A program made the translations under genes and the position numbers. The notes beneath the pieces were generated by a model. The model worked only from the letters and a program-made list of their open reading frames with translations, was not told the DNA's origin and did not search any database. A stretch of DNA of 14,571 bases. Origin: DATLCI01 sp046714215. GTDB lineage: Bacteria; Acidobacteriota; Terriglobia; Terriglobales; Acidobacteriaceae. Of this stretch, positions 5,892-13,355 are shown piece by piece; the stretch's first letter is position 1, and each line of letters starts with the position of its first letter. The stretch covers positions 1 through 14,571 of the forward strand of contig JBKKBM010000079.1 of assembly GCA_046714215.1 (NCBI GenBank), in the 5' to 3' direction.

Positions 5892-7002
5892 TGGCGCCTC
5901 CGCGCAACGCGGACGCATTCCGCATCGCCTGCAACCCGTGTTCGATCGCGACCTCTGACACTTGCTTCGCGACCACCGCCCGTCCGATATCTTTCAGCAG
6001 CACAAAGTGCGGCATGCCAAACTGCGTCTTCTTGTCCTGGGCGATGAATGGCCGCAACGCTTGGTCGGGCAGATTGGCCTCCGGTAGCGGACCGAACGCC
6101 TCGACCGCCGCTCTCACCTTCTTCGCCACGGAGGCGGACGTCGTGCCCTGCTCGACTCCGATGTACGCCTCCGCGATCATCCCCCAACCCACCGCCTCGC
6201 CGTGAAGATAACGCTGATAGCCGGTGGCCGCCTCCAGCGCGTGGCCTACGGTGTGGCCAAAGTTGAGGATGCGCCGCAGATCGCCTTCGCGCTCGTCGGC
6301 CGCAACGATCTCAGCTTTGATCTTCACCGAATCGGTCACGATGCGCTCGAGGGCGCCCTTGTCCTGTTGCAGGATCTTGCTACGCTTCGCGATCACGTAC
6401 TCAAACAAACTTTTGCTGCGGATGGCGCCGCACTTGATCACTTCGAATACGCCGGCGCGAAACTCGCGCTCTTCCAGCGTGCTGAGCACCTCCGGATCGG
6501 CGATGACCAACTCCGGCTGATGGAAAGTTCCTACCAGGTTCTTGCCCGCGGGCAGATTGACGCCCGTCTTGCCGCCGACGGCTGCATCCACCTGCGCCAG
6601 CAGGGTAGTGGGCACCTGGATCACGCGGATGCCGCGCATATATATGGAGGCCGCGAAGCCGGCCATGTCGCCGATCACGCCGCCACCCAGCGCGATCACT
6701 ACGCTCGCGCGGTCGGCGCCCGCGGCCGCAAACTCCGCCAGCATCCGCTCCACGCTGGCTACATTCTTCGCGCTCTCACCATCCTCGGCTTCCACCCAGT
6801 GCGCGGTGACGCCCGCCGCATCGAGCGACCTTTTCAACTTGTTACCCCAAAAGCTGCGTACTCGCGGCGAGGTGACCACCACAAACTTCGATGGCTTTTC
6901 CTTGAGCGCCCGGAGACACAACTTCCCCGCCTGCCGCAGCACTCCATGCCCCACCACCACTTCATAGGGCGAGCGTTTTAATCGGATGGGAATGGTTCTC
7001 AC
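5884..7002 (-). CDS. aroB: 3-dehydroquinate synthase
   Basis: 372 residues, normal for the family. It catalyses the second step of the shikimate pathway, converting DAHP to 3-dehydroquinate, in the cytosol with NAD and a divalent metal (Zn or Co). Visible: the NAD-binding GGGVIGDMAGF (106-116), QVPTTLLAQVDAAVGGKTGVN (129-149; the K145 region contacts substrate), and the metal ligands E187 (FEVIKCG), H250 (NFGHTVGHALE) and H267 (HGEAVGWGM). The product feeds chorismate, the precursor of aromatic amino acids and menaquinone, which makes its overlap with ubiE biologically sensible. It is divergent from nadB with an 84-nt spacer that must hold both promoters; I see no convincing consensus boxes there. 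Confidence 0.97.
   Translation of the reverse strand: MRTIPIRLKRSPYEVVVGHGVLRQAGKLCLRALKEKPSKFVVVTSPRVRSFWGNKLKRSLDAAGVTAHWVEAEDGESAKNVASVERMLAEFAAAGADRASVVIALGGGVIGDMAGFAASIYMRGIRVIQVPTTLLAQVDAAVGGKTGVNLPAGKNLVGTFHQPELVIADPEVLSTLEEREFRAGVFEVIKCGAIRSKSLFEYVIAKRSKILQQDKGALERIVTDSVKIKAEIVAADEREGDLRRILNFGHTVGHALEAATGYQRYLHGEAVGWGMIAEAYIGVEQGTTSASVAKKVRAAVEAFGPLPEANLPDQALRPFIAQDKKTQFGMPHFVLLKDIGRAVVAKQVSEVAIEHGLQAMRNASALRGGANV
5897..5901 (-). promoter_or_regulatory. Ribosome binding site fixing the ubiE start
   Basis: On the minus strand GGAGG is followed by CGCCA and then ATG (5891-5889). It lies inside the last codons of aroB, so ribosomes ending aroB can restart directly on ubiE. It is one of the clearest Shine-Dalgarno sites in the window and decides the ubiE start over the upstream alternative at 5918. 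Confidence 0.7.
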
Positions 7003-7086
7003 GCTCCATCATCATCGCACGGGCCGCGCGGGCTGTCACCGCGATGCCCGCAGCCTGCGTGGTACCATCGCCAGCAGCACTATTTC

Positions 7087-8661
7087 ATGGCTGAAGTGCC
7101 CCAGGAAACCGATTTCATCGTCGTTGGCGCTGGTGTAGCCGGTCTGCGCGCCGCCATCGCCCTCGCCGACGCCGGACGCGTCCTCGTCCTGGCCAAGCGC
7201 GACCTCACCGAATCAGCCACGCAGTACGCGCAGGGCGGCGTGGCCGTCGTCCTCAGCGACGAAGATGAAGTCGGCCTTCATCTGCAGGACACCATTGATG
7301 CCGGCGACGGTATCGTGAATGAAGCCGCCGCGCAGGTCCTCGTAGAAGAAGGTCCGGACCGCATTCAGGAGTTGCTGGAGTGGGGCACGCAGTTCGATCG
7401 CGACGGCTCTACTCTCACCTTCACCCGCGAGGGTGCACACAGCCGCTCGCGCGTCCTACACGCGCATGGCGATTCCACCGGACGCGAGATAGGGCGCGCG
7501 CTGGCCGCGAAAGCGCGCACGCTGCCCAATATTTCTTTTCGCGCGTTTGAATTCACCGCCGACCTGCAGATCTCAACCGTGGGGCACGTCTGCGGCGTCC
7601 ACCTGGTCAGCGACGACGGCGCATTTTCATCTGTCAGCGCGTCCGCTGTGCTGCTGGCGACTGGCGGCGCAGGACAGATCTATCGCGACACTACCAACCC
7701 CGCCGTTGCTACCGCCGACGGCATCGCTATGGCCTACCGCGCGGGCGCTATCATCAGCGATATGGAGTTCGTCCAATTCCATCCCACCGCGCTTTTTCTC
7801 AAGGACGCGCCACGCTTCCTCTTGTCTGAAGCTTTGCGCGGCGAAGGCGCCTTCCTCTTGAACACGGAGCAGCAGCGCTTCATGCCCGGGTTGCACCCGA
7901 TGGCCGAGCTTGCGCCCCGCGATGTGGTCGCCCGCGCTATGGCGCAGCAGATCGCGCAGAGCACCACTCCCGATCCCGTGGTTTATCTCGACATGCGCCA
8001 CCTTGACGCCATTCATCTAGCCACGCGCTTTCCCCGCATCCTGGAGACGTGTCGCCAGTTCGGACTCGACATCACGCGCGACCTCATCCCGGTGCGGCCC
8101 GCCGCGCATTACCTGATGGGCGGAGTGCTGACCGATCTCGACGGCCTCACCTCTATCCCCGGCCTCTACGCCGCGGGTGAAACGGCGTGCACCGGCGTCC
8201 ACGGCGCCAATCGTCTGGCCAGCAATTCCCTGCTGGAAGGATTGGTGTACGGCGCGCGCGCGGGCGCGGCCATGCGGAGCGCATTGAGTGTTAGCAGCGC
8301 GGAACCCAAGCCATACAAGCCGGAGTCTGCGCCTAAGTCGGCAGCGGCCAACAATCCCGGGCGCTGGGTGGAGACGCTGAAGAATGTGATGTGGAGAAAT
8401 GCCGGAGTGGTGCGTACGGCGATGGGTTTGCGCGAGACGCTGGAGATATTAGAGTCGGTCGCGAATCGGATGCCCCCGGCAACGTCACGCCGCACTTGCG
8501 AAGCGCGCAACCTGCTCGCGGCGGCGAACCTTATCGTGCGTTCGGCCATCGCGCGTAAGGAGAGTCGCGGCACTCACTTTCGCACGGATTTCCCCGAGCA
8601 TGACGATGTGAGTTTCAAGAAGCATTCCCACGTGGTGGGCCACCGCATCACCTTCGAATAA
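7087..8661 (+). CDS. nadB: L-aspartate oxidase
   Basis: 524-residue FAD flavoprotein that oxidises L-aspartate to iminoaspartate, the first step of de novo NAD synthesis, passing its product to quinolinate synthase NadA. Visible: the N-terminal dinucleotide fold VVGAGVAGLRAA (12-23), SATQYAQGGVAVVL (43-56), REGAHSRSRVLHAHGDSTGRE (114-134), FVQFHPTAL (228-236), LSEALRGEGAFLLN (246-259), R278 in LAPRDVVAR, HYLMGG (341-346), and the C-terminal flavin site LYAAGETACTGVHGANRLAS (360-379). These HPT, R and H residues match the succinate-dehydrogenase-like active site. A helical C-terminal domain follows. The start ATG at 7087 is at the usual distance before the Rossmann fold; no strong SD is visible. 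nadA and nadC are not in the window. Confidence 0.97.
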   Translation: MAEVPQETDFIVVGAGVAGLRAAIALADAGRVLVLAKRDLTESATQYAQGGVAVVLSDEDEVGLHLQDTIDAGDGIVNEAAAQVLVEEGPDRIQELLEWGTQFDRDGSTLTFTREGAHSRSRVLHAHGDSTGREIGRALAAKARTLPNISFRAFEFTADLQISTVGHVCGVHLVSDDGAFSSVSASAVLLATGGAGQIYRDTTNPAVATADGIAMAYRAGAIISDMEFVQFHPTALFLKDAPRFLLSEALRGEGAFLLNTEQQRFMPGLHPMAELAPRDVVARAMAQQIAQSTTPDPVVYLDMRHLDAIHLATRFPRILETCRQFGLDITRDLIPVRPAAHYLMGGVLTDLDGLTSIPGLYAAGETACTGVHGANRLASNSLLEGLVYGARAGAAMRSALSVSSAEPKPYKPESAPKSAAANNPGRWVETLKNVMWRNAGVVRTAMGLRETLEILESVANRMPPATSRRTCEARNLLAAANLIVRSAIARKESRGTHFRTDFPEHDDVSFKKHSHVVGHRITFE

Positions 8662-8679
8662 CGGGGGAGCTTACCTCAG

Positions 8680-8765
8680 CGGCTAAAGCCGGACTTCTAA
8701 GCAGCCTTTCGGCACGGCTGAAGCCGTGCCCCTTCGAAAGCAACACTGGCAGCTAAGCCGTGCCC
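8680..8765. repeat. Cluster of short palindromic GGCT-AGCC repeats
   Basis: Three related units lie in the spacer between the convergent genes nadB and lgt. Unit 1, CGGCTAAAGCCG (8680-8691), is a perfect inverted repeat. Unit 2, GGCACGGCTGAAGCCGTGCC (8711-8730), is an 8-bp stem with a TGAA loop. Unit 3 is a decayed half around AGCTAAGCCGTGCCC (8751-8765), sharing AGCCGTGCCC with unit 2. Repeats of this style are common between genes in Acidobacteriota (from general knowledge). Unit 2 could also stop transcription leaving nadB, although no T-run follows. Confidence 0.7.
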
Positions 8766-8800
8766 TGCCTGGTCTCGGCGGGGGCAGAAACCAAATACAT

Positions 8801-8828
8801 AGATCCTTCGACTACGCTCAGGATGACA
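8801..8828. repeat. Dispersed CTTCGACTACGCTCAGGAT-type repeat
   Basis: The arms ATCCT (8803-8807) and AGGAT (8820-8824) flank TCGACTACGCTC, followed by GACA. I recognise this string as a widespread intergenic repeat in environmental bacterial genomes; its origin is unclear. It lies 19 nt before the lgt stop, so it may mark the end of both convergent transcripts. Confidence 0.5.
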
Positions 8829-8846
8829 GTGTTTTATTTGAGTGGG

Positions 8847-9608
8847 CTATGCCCCTGTGGTCGGCGCTCGGAATCCTGGCTTCAGGCGCACCAACCAAAC
8901 CATGCCGCCGACGATGGCCACTACGCTGGCCAGTTGCGCATTGCTCAGGCCGAGAACTACGTGCGGATTGATGCGGATGAACTCGACGAGAAAACGCGCC
9001 AGGCCCATGAGAATGAAGAATCGCGCCACCACTTCGCCCGCCGGGCGCGATGCTTTGCCGCCTAGCTTCCACAAAAAATAAAAGATGAGGGTGCATACGA
9101 GAAATTCATAGATGGGCGTGGGATGCACCTTCTCCGTAGTCGGCACCAGGCCGTGGGGAAAGCTCATCGCCCAGGGAAGGTCGGTGGGACGGCCATAGTC
9201 GCCATCGCCGGAGAGCAGACAGCCGAGGCGCCCCACCGCGTAGCCCAGCGCCGCCGCGGGCGCGGCCGCGTCCATCAGGGTGGGTAGCGCGATCTTGTAT
9301 CGGCGGGCGAAGTAGAAAAACATCAAAGTGCCGGCCAGGAAGCCGCCGTACCACGCGAATCCGGTACGGCTGAACAGCAACGTGAGGGGCGCTTCCATCA
9401 ACTCGCGCGGCGACTCCAGCACATGCCAAAGCTTGGCGCCGAGTAATCCCGCCACCGCCAGCAGCGCTACCATCGTGTTCGGATCGGCGGCCAGGTTGCG
9501 CCGTTTGAGGTCGGCTTGCAGCACGAAGTAGCCCGCGACAAAGGCCACCCACATCAGCAAGCCGAAGGTGCCCAGGCTGAGCGGGCCTATGTGAATAAAG
9601 GGGATCAT
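8847..9608 (-). CDS. lgt: Prolipoprotein diacylglyceryl transferase (divergent clade)
   Basis: 253-residue multi-helix inner-membrane enzyme that moves diacylglycerol from phosphatidylglycerol onto the lipobox Cys of prolipoproteins, the first step of lipoprotein maturation. Visible: GPLSLGTFGLLMW (8-20), GFAWYGGFLAG (83-93), GYAVGRLGCLLSGDGDYGRP (122-141), VHPTPIYEF (161-169), and ARFLVEFIR (204-212). The essential Arg (R127 here) and the C-terminal R/E/R cluster are kept. Y87 stands where E. coli Lgt has His103, and C130 where it has Asn146, so this is a divergent subfamily. The start ATG at 9608 (MIPFIHIGPL) fits the family; the longer frame to 9692 would run into the preceding gene and add a Cys/Arg-rich non-membrane tail. 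The upstream gene ends 16 nt away on the same strand. Confidence 0.9.
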   Translation of the reverse strand: MIPFIHIGPLSLGTFGLLMWVAFVAGYFVLQADLKRRNLAADPNTMVALLAVAGLLGAKLWHVLESPRELMEAPLTLLFSRTGFAWYGGFLAGTLMFFYFARRYKIALPTLMDAAAPAAALGYAVGRLGCLLSGDGDYGRPTDLPWAMSFPHGLVPTTEKVHPTPIYEFLVCTLIFYFLWKLGGKASRPAGEVVARFFILMGLARFLVEFIRINPHVVLGLSNAQLASVVAIVGGMVWLVRLKPGFRAPTTGA

Positions 9609-9624
9609 CGTAGAAAAGTATACG

Positions 9625-10221
9625 TTACGGGGTGATGCTGCCACGCACCGCGAAGCGCGCGGGCACCAGCAGCACCGCGGGCAGCGAGCCATCTTTGCGT
9701 CGGTAAGGTTTCAGTTCCCCCAGCGTGTCAATGTGCAGCACCTCGCGCAGGAAGCCAGCGCCGGGCGCGTCATTGAATTCAAAGAGGTCGCCGGGGATAA
9801 AACGCTGCTGCGCCGCCTCCAGCAGGTCGCCTTCGTGCTGAAAATCCTGGTTGAGGTGCGGATCCAGCGCGATGGCCCAATACACGTCGAACTCGGCCTC
9901 CCCTTTTTCCATGGGCGCCATGTTGATCACCCGGTTGTGGTCGTAGATGCTGGCGGCGTCGCTTTCAGACTGAAAATCATCGCCCGGCACCACGATGTAA
10001 AGATTCAGCCGCGTGTCATGCGGCTTGGATTCGCCTACCTTCGCGCCCAGCTTCCACGGTCCGAATCCCGCGGGTTTTTCCTTCCCCACCGGCTGCACCA
10101 ACTCCAACGCGACGGCTTCACCATTCAGATAGGTGGCCCGGCTGGCCTCTTGCGGCGCGACGACCGACGGCAGGAATAGGCAAAGCGCCATCGCGACCGT
10201 GGTCAGGGAAAGGTTCTTCAT
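9625..10221 (-). CDS. Secreted protein of unknown function
   Basis: 198 residues from ATG at 10221. Residues 1-24 form a Sec signal peptide (MKN, a hydrophobic run, then SVVAPQ-EA). No lipobox Cys is present at the cleavage region, so it is probably periplasmic and not a lipoprotein despite sitting next to lgt. The mature part has an Asp/Glu-rich body with VYWAIALDPHLNQDF (113-127), FIPGDLFEFNDAPG (141-154) and a C-terminal beta-like stretch PAVLLVPARFAVRGS. I recognise no family. An earlier ATG at 10248 is in frame and would add nine residues (MTMAYTAAT) before the signal; neither start has a clear SD. It is probably co-transcribed with lgt and divergent from the MFS gene. Confidence 0.75.
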   Translation of the reverse strand: MKNLSLTTVAMALCLFLPSVVAPQEASRATYLNGEAVALELVQPVGKEKPAGFGPWKLGAKVGESKPHDTRLNLYIVVPGDDFQSESDAASIYDHNRVINMAPMEKGEAEFDVYWAIALDPHLNQDFQHEGDLLEAAQQRFIPGDLFEFNDAPGAGFLREVLHIDTLGELKPYRRKDGSLPAVLLVPARFAVRGSITP

Positions 10222-10298
10222 GGTCGCAGCAGTATATGCCATGGTCACATGCCAAGGTCATATCCCATAAGCTGCGCGTGATATACAAGAAGGCGCGC

Positions 10299-11570
10299 AT
10301 GTGGAACATTCTGGAGCACCGCGGCCTGCGTCTGGTCTTCATCGCCAACATAGTTTCCATGATGGGTAGCGGACTCAACTCCGCCGCCGTAACCTGGCAC
10401 ATCCTGCAGGCCACGCATTCGGAGATGAACCTGGCGTACATCGTGGTGCTGCAGACTATTCCCGCGATGCTGCTGCTGCCCTTTGGCGGCGTGGTCATTG
10501 ATCGCGAAGATCGCCGCCGGTTGGTGATGTGGCTGGATGCCCTGCGTGGACTCGCGATCCTCGCCGTCGCCATTCTCGCTTTCACCCATCGCCTGGAACT
10601 CTGGCACCTCTACCTGATGGCAATGATGGTGGCCGCAGGCTTCTGGATGTTCTGGCCCACGGTGACCGCGCTCATTCAGGAGCTCACTCCGGAATCGGAG
10701 GTCGTCCACTCCAATATCTTCCTGATGGCGGGCGTGCAAGGCGGATGGCTCATCGCGGGTGCCATCGTCGGCTTCCTCTACAACCACATTGGCCTGGCGG
10801 GCATTCTCCTCATCGACTTCTTCACCTACGTCATCTCTTTCTTCCTTTTCTTTGGTGTGCGTAAGGGACGTCACGTGGTTATGCCGGACATTTTGCCGCC
10901 CGTCGATGCGGCTCCGCTGGTGAGCGGCGTGAAAGGCGCGGTCACGCGTTTTTTCGACGACCTGGCCGAGGGCTTTCGCTTTTTGCGGACCAAGCCTTCC
11001 ATCCTTCTTCTGGGCATCAGTTGGGCATTGTTCCTGGGTGCGATGTTGACGCAAGCAGTGATCACTGCGCCTCTGAGCGACCGTGTGCTCAACGCCGGCG
11101 CCGTGGGCTACGGATGGCTCAACGGCGGATGGGGTATCGGGGCGTTCGTCAGCGCGATGTACACCGCCAAGTTCATCAAGCGGATGGGCTCGCGCATCTC
11201 CGTGCGGCTTACGCTGGGAGCCATGGCGTTATTCCTCTTCGCCACACCTTTTTCGCGCTTCGTCGCGATCGCCGTCCTGCTCTTCTTTCTCATGGGATCA
11301 GCCCGCGGTGTGGCCGGCGTGGCCATTGTGAGCACCATGATGGAAGTGGTCCCCAAGCACATGATGGGACGCGTGCAGAACATCTTCTACTTCATCGGCA
11401 CCTTCCTGCAGTTCGGACTCAGCCTCGCGGTGGGCTATGCCGCGCACTACCATAGCCTGGTCGCGGCGTTCGCCATCGTCGCCGGCGTCTATGCCGCGGC
11501 TAGTCTCTTCACGATGGTCCGCGTGCCGGTGGCCCCGCAAGGACTCCCGCAAGCAGAGAAGGCCGGGTAG
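10299..11570 (+). CDS. MFS transporter (EntS/MFS_3-like exporter)
   Basis: 423-residue inner-membrane proton-driven transporter with about 12 hydrophobic segments. Typical of the EntS/MFS_3 branch are LPFGGVVIDREDRRRLVMWLD (60-80; the loop 2-3 motif G-x-x-x-D-R-x-x-R-R) and FWPTVTALIQELTPES, with VGFLYNHIGLAGILLIDFF in the next helices. Members export siderophores, drugs or other small molecules; the substrate here is unknown. ATG at 10299 is preferred because AAGAAGG precedes it by 5 nt; the frame is open to ATG 10236 and GTG 10278, but those add a polar tail before helix 1. It is divergent from the secreted protein gene (77-nt spacer) and convergent with the O-methyltransferase gene (38-nt spacer). 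Confidence 0.9.
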   Translation: MWNILEHRGLRLVFIANIVSMMGSGLNSAAVTWHILQATHSEMNLAYIVVLQTIPAMLLLPFGGVVIDREDRRRLVMWLDALRGLAILAVAILAFTHRLELWHLYLMAMMVAAGFWMFWPTVTALIQELTPESEVVHSNIFLMAGVQGGWLIAGAIVGFLYNHIGLAGILLIDFFTYVISFFLFFGVRKGRHVVMPDILPPVDAAPLVSGVKGAVTRFFDDLAEGFRFLRTKPSILLLGISWALFLGAMLTQAVITAPLSDRVLNAGAVGYGWLNGGWGIGAFVSAMYTAKFIKRMGSRISVRLTLGAMALFLFATPFSRFVAIAVLLFFLMGSARGVAGVAIVSTMMEVVPKHMMGRVQNIFYFIGTFLQFGLSLAVGYAAHYHSLVAAFAIVAGVYAAASLFTMVRVPVAPQGLPQAEKAG

Positions 11571-11608
11571 GGGGTGCAGTTTCGACGACAGCTTCCTGGG
11601 CGCGATGG

Positions 11609-12643
11609 CTATTTGTAGGCAATGGCCGCGCTGGATGCGCCGGCGAGATGAATGACGTCAAAGCGTTTGAAGCCGACTTCTCCGCACCACTTGCGGAAAT
11701 CCGCCCCGGAATAGTCGAACGCATCGCCGAATTCGATAAGCATGTTCAATGACATGAGCAGCCCGAAGACATTCTCGCGGCGGGCGTCGTCAATGAGGGC
11801 TTCGATGGCGACCAATGCGCCGTTCGGCGGCAGGGCATCGTAGGCCGCCCGGATGAGGTGCATCTTTTTCTCCAGATTCCAGTCGTGAAGAATCATGCCC
11901 ATGGTGATGAGGTCCGCTTGGGGCAGCGGGTCTTTAAAGAAATCCCCGGTGGCGGTGCTGATACGGTCGCTCAGCTGAGCGCCGGCGATGTGTCTACGTG
12001 CGATCGGTTCAACGGGCGGCAGGTCGAAGGAGACGCACCGGAGATGCGGATGCTTCTTGGCAACTTCAATACAAAGCAGACCCGTCGCGCCGCCAACGTC
12101 GCACAGAGTCTTGAATCCTGAAAAATCAAATTTCTCCGCGAACGCCTCGAAGTTGATCCGGGAGAGCCCGGTCATCGCGCTCATGAACTGTTCGAGTCTC
12201 GGCAGATCTGCGTAAAGCTCCTCGAACATTCCCTTCTGGCCATGCTTGATCTCGTTCTGCGGCCGGCCCGTGCGTAAGGCCTCGGGCAGGTCGTGCCAGA
12301 ATTTGAAGAGCCGCTCGTTGAGCATGACCAGAATACCGCCGACATAGCGAGGGCTGTCGCGGTCGAGATAGAGCGCACCGGCGGGCGTGTTGAAATACTT
12401 TGCCGACGGACCGTCGCCCTCGCGATCGAGGAACTTCATCGCGACGAGGGCATCGAAAAAATCGCTGATGCTGCGCGGGTGCAGACCAAGTTCTGCGCCG
12501 AGTTCTGCGCCCGTGATGCGGCGCTGGGCAAGTTTGGTGAACACGCCGAACTCGACGGCGGTGAGGAGAACCTTGGAAGACCAGAAGGCGAAGGCCGTCT
12601 GGAGAATGGGGCTGGGATCGAGCTGCGGGTTAGTGCGCTCCAT
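11609..12643 (-). CDS. SAM-dependent O-methyltransferase (plant-type/ASMT-like)
   Basis: 344 residues, normal for the Methyltransf_2 family, which methylates hydroxyl groups of phenolic or polyketide small molecules. The N-terminal winged-helix dimerisation domain spans about 12-95 (WSSKVLLTAVEFGVF ... LGLHPRSISDFFDALVAMKFL). The SAM domain has CDVGGATGLL (181-190), FDLPPV (206-211), TGDFF (232-236), and the catalytic-base motif H253-D-W in MILHDWN; E281 follows in AIEALIDD. ATG at 12643; only a weak AAG-rich SD. It stands alone, convergent with the MFS gene and with 282 nt upstream before YjbQ. The adjacent MFS exporter could in principle move a methylated product, but the two genes are on opposite strands, so that link is weak. 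Substrate unknown. Confidence 0.92.
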   Translation of the reverse strand: MERTNPQLDPSPILQTAFAFWSSKVLLTAVEFGVFTKLAQRRITGAELGAELGLHPRSISDFFDALVAMKFLDREGDGPSAKYFNTPAGALYLDRDSPRYVGGILVMLNERLFKFWHDLPEALRTGRPQNEIKHGQKGMFEELYADLPRLEQFMSAMTGLSRINFEAFAEKFDFSGFKTLCDVGGATGLLCIEVAKKHPHLRCVSFDLPPVEPIARRHIAGAQLSDRISTATGDFFKDPLPQADLITMGMILHDWNLEKKMHLIRAAYDALPPNGALVAIEALIDDARRENVFGLLMSLNMLIEFGDAFDYSGADFRKWCGEVGFKRFDVIHLAGASSAAIAYK

Positions 12644-12904
12644 GGATTAATCACTTTCTTACAATGCGAAGCTGCCTTGTACCCCACTGACGCGGCGTGA
12701 CGCCCCGTAGGGTTGAGCGATATTACCTTATTTCGCTCTGCATGAGCCGCAGGTCAGAGGCTGCGCGGCGACATTACTGTCGGACAACGACGCACTCTGA
12801 GAAAGGCCTGGTCGGAAGCTAGCTCTTGTTTCCCACTGCACCATTATCGAAGGCAGGAACAGTTTGACTCGCACTCCGAACAGCTACCGCTGTCTTAACC
12901 ACGA

Positions 12905-12917
12905 GGTATTCGATACC
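12905..12917. promoter_or_regulatory. Small inverted repeat just before the YjbQ start
   Basis: GGTAT-TCG-ATACC is a perfect 5-bp inverted repeat ending 8 nt before the ATG at 12926, where an SD would be expected; no SD is seen. It may be a small operator or hairpin, or chance. The rest of the 282-nt spacer (12644-12925) shows no gene, tRNA or clear promoter pair to my eye. Confidence 0.2.
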
Positions 12918-12925
12918 ATCCTCTC

Positions 12926-13339
12926 ATGAGATTTCATACTGAGTATCTCGTCTTTAAGACCAAGCAGCAACGCGAGTATGTGCACATCACCCCACAGGTT
13001 GAGGCCGCGGTGAAGAAGAGCGGCGTGCAGGAAGGGCTGGCCTTCGTCTCCGCCATGCACATCACGGCAGGTGTTTATGTGAACGACAATGAATCTGGAT
13101 TGATCGAAGACATTGACCAGTGGCTGGAAAAGCTGGCGCCCTTCCGCAAAGATTACAAACATCATCAGACGGGCGAAGACAACGGCGACTCCCACTTGAA
13201 AGCGTTGCTCATCCACCATGAAGTCACGCTGCCGATCACCGAGGGCAAACTCGACCTGGGGACGTGGCAGCGTGTGTTTTATGCCGAATTCGATGGCCAA
13301 CGCAATAAGCGTGTAATCATCAAGATCATGGGTGAATGA
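12926..13339 (+). CDS. YjbQ family protein (UPF0047)
   Basis: 137 residues, full length for this small, very widely conserved cytosolic family (COG0432). E. coli YjbQ has been linked to weak thiamine-phosphate-synthase activity, but the physiological role is unsettled. Visible family motifs: FVSAMHITAGVYVNDNE (40-56), the strongly conserved HHQTGEDNGDSHLKALL (79-95), which carries the putative metal-binding His/Glu/Asp residues, and LPITEGKLDLGTWQ (102-115). ATG at 12926 starts at the usual family N-terminus (MRFHTEYLVF). No strong SD. It ends 16 nt before the stop of the convergent downstream gene, so there is little room for terminators. Confidence 0.94.
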   Translation: MRFHTEYLVFKTKQQREYVHITPQVEAAVKKSGVQEGLAFVSAMHITAGVYVNDNESGLIEDIDQWLEKLAPFRKDYKHHQTGEDNGDSHLKALLIHHEVTLPITEGKLDLGTWQRVFYAEFDGQRNKRVIIKIMGE

Positions 13340-13355
13340 AAAGGCGCCGATCGTT

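Noticed and set aside
6202..6981. Plus-strand open frame antisense to aroB
   Set aside because: The aroB motifs are complete on the minus strand; the antisense frame shows no domain.
10245..11054. Minus-strand open frame antisense to the MFS gene
   Set aside because: Very His/Gln/Asp/Glu-rich, the usual mirror of membrane-protein coding, with no independent support.
12864..12869. TTGACT as a -35 box for the YjbQ gene
   Set aside because: No acceptable -10 hexamer at 16-18 nt downstream (CCGCTG or neighbours).
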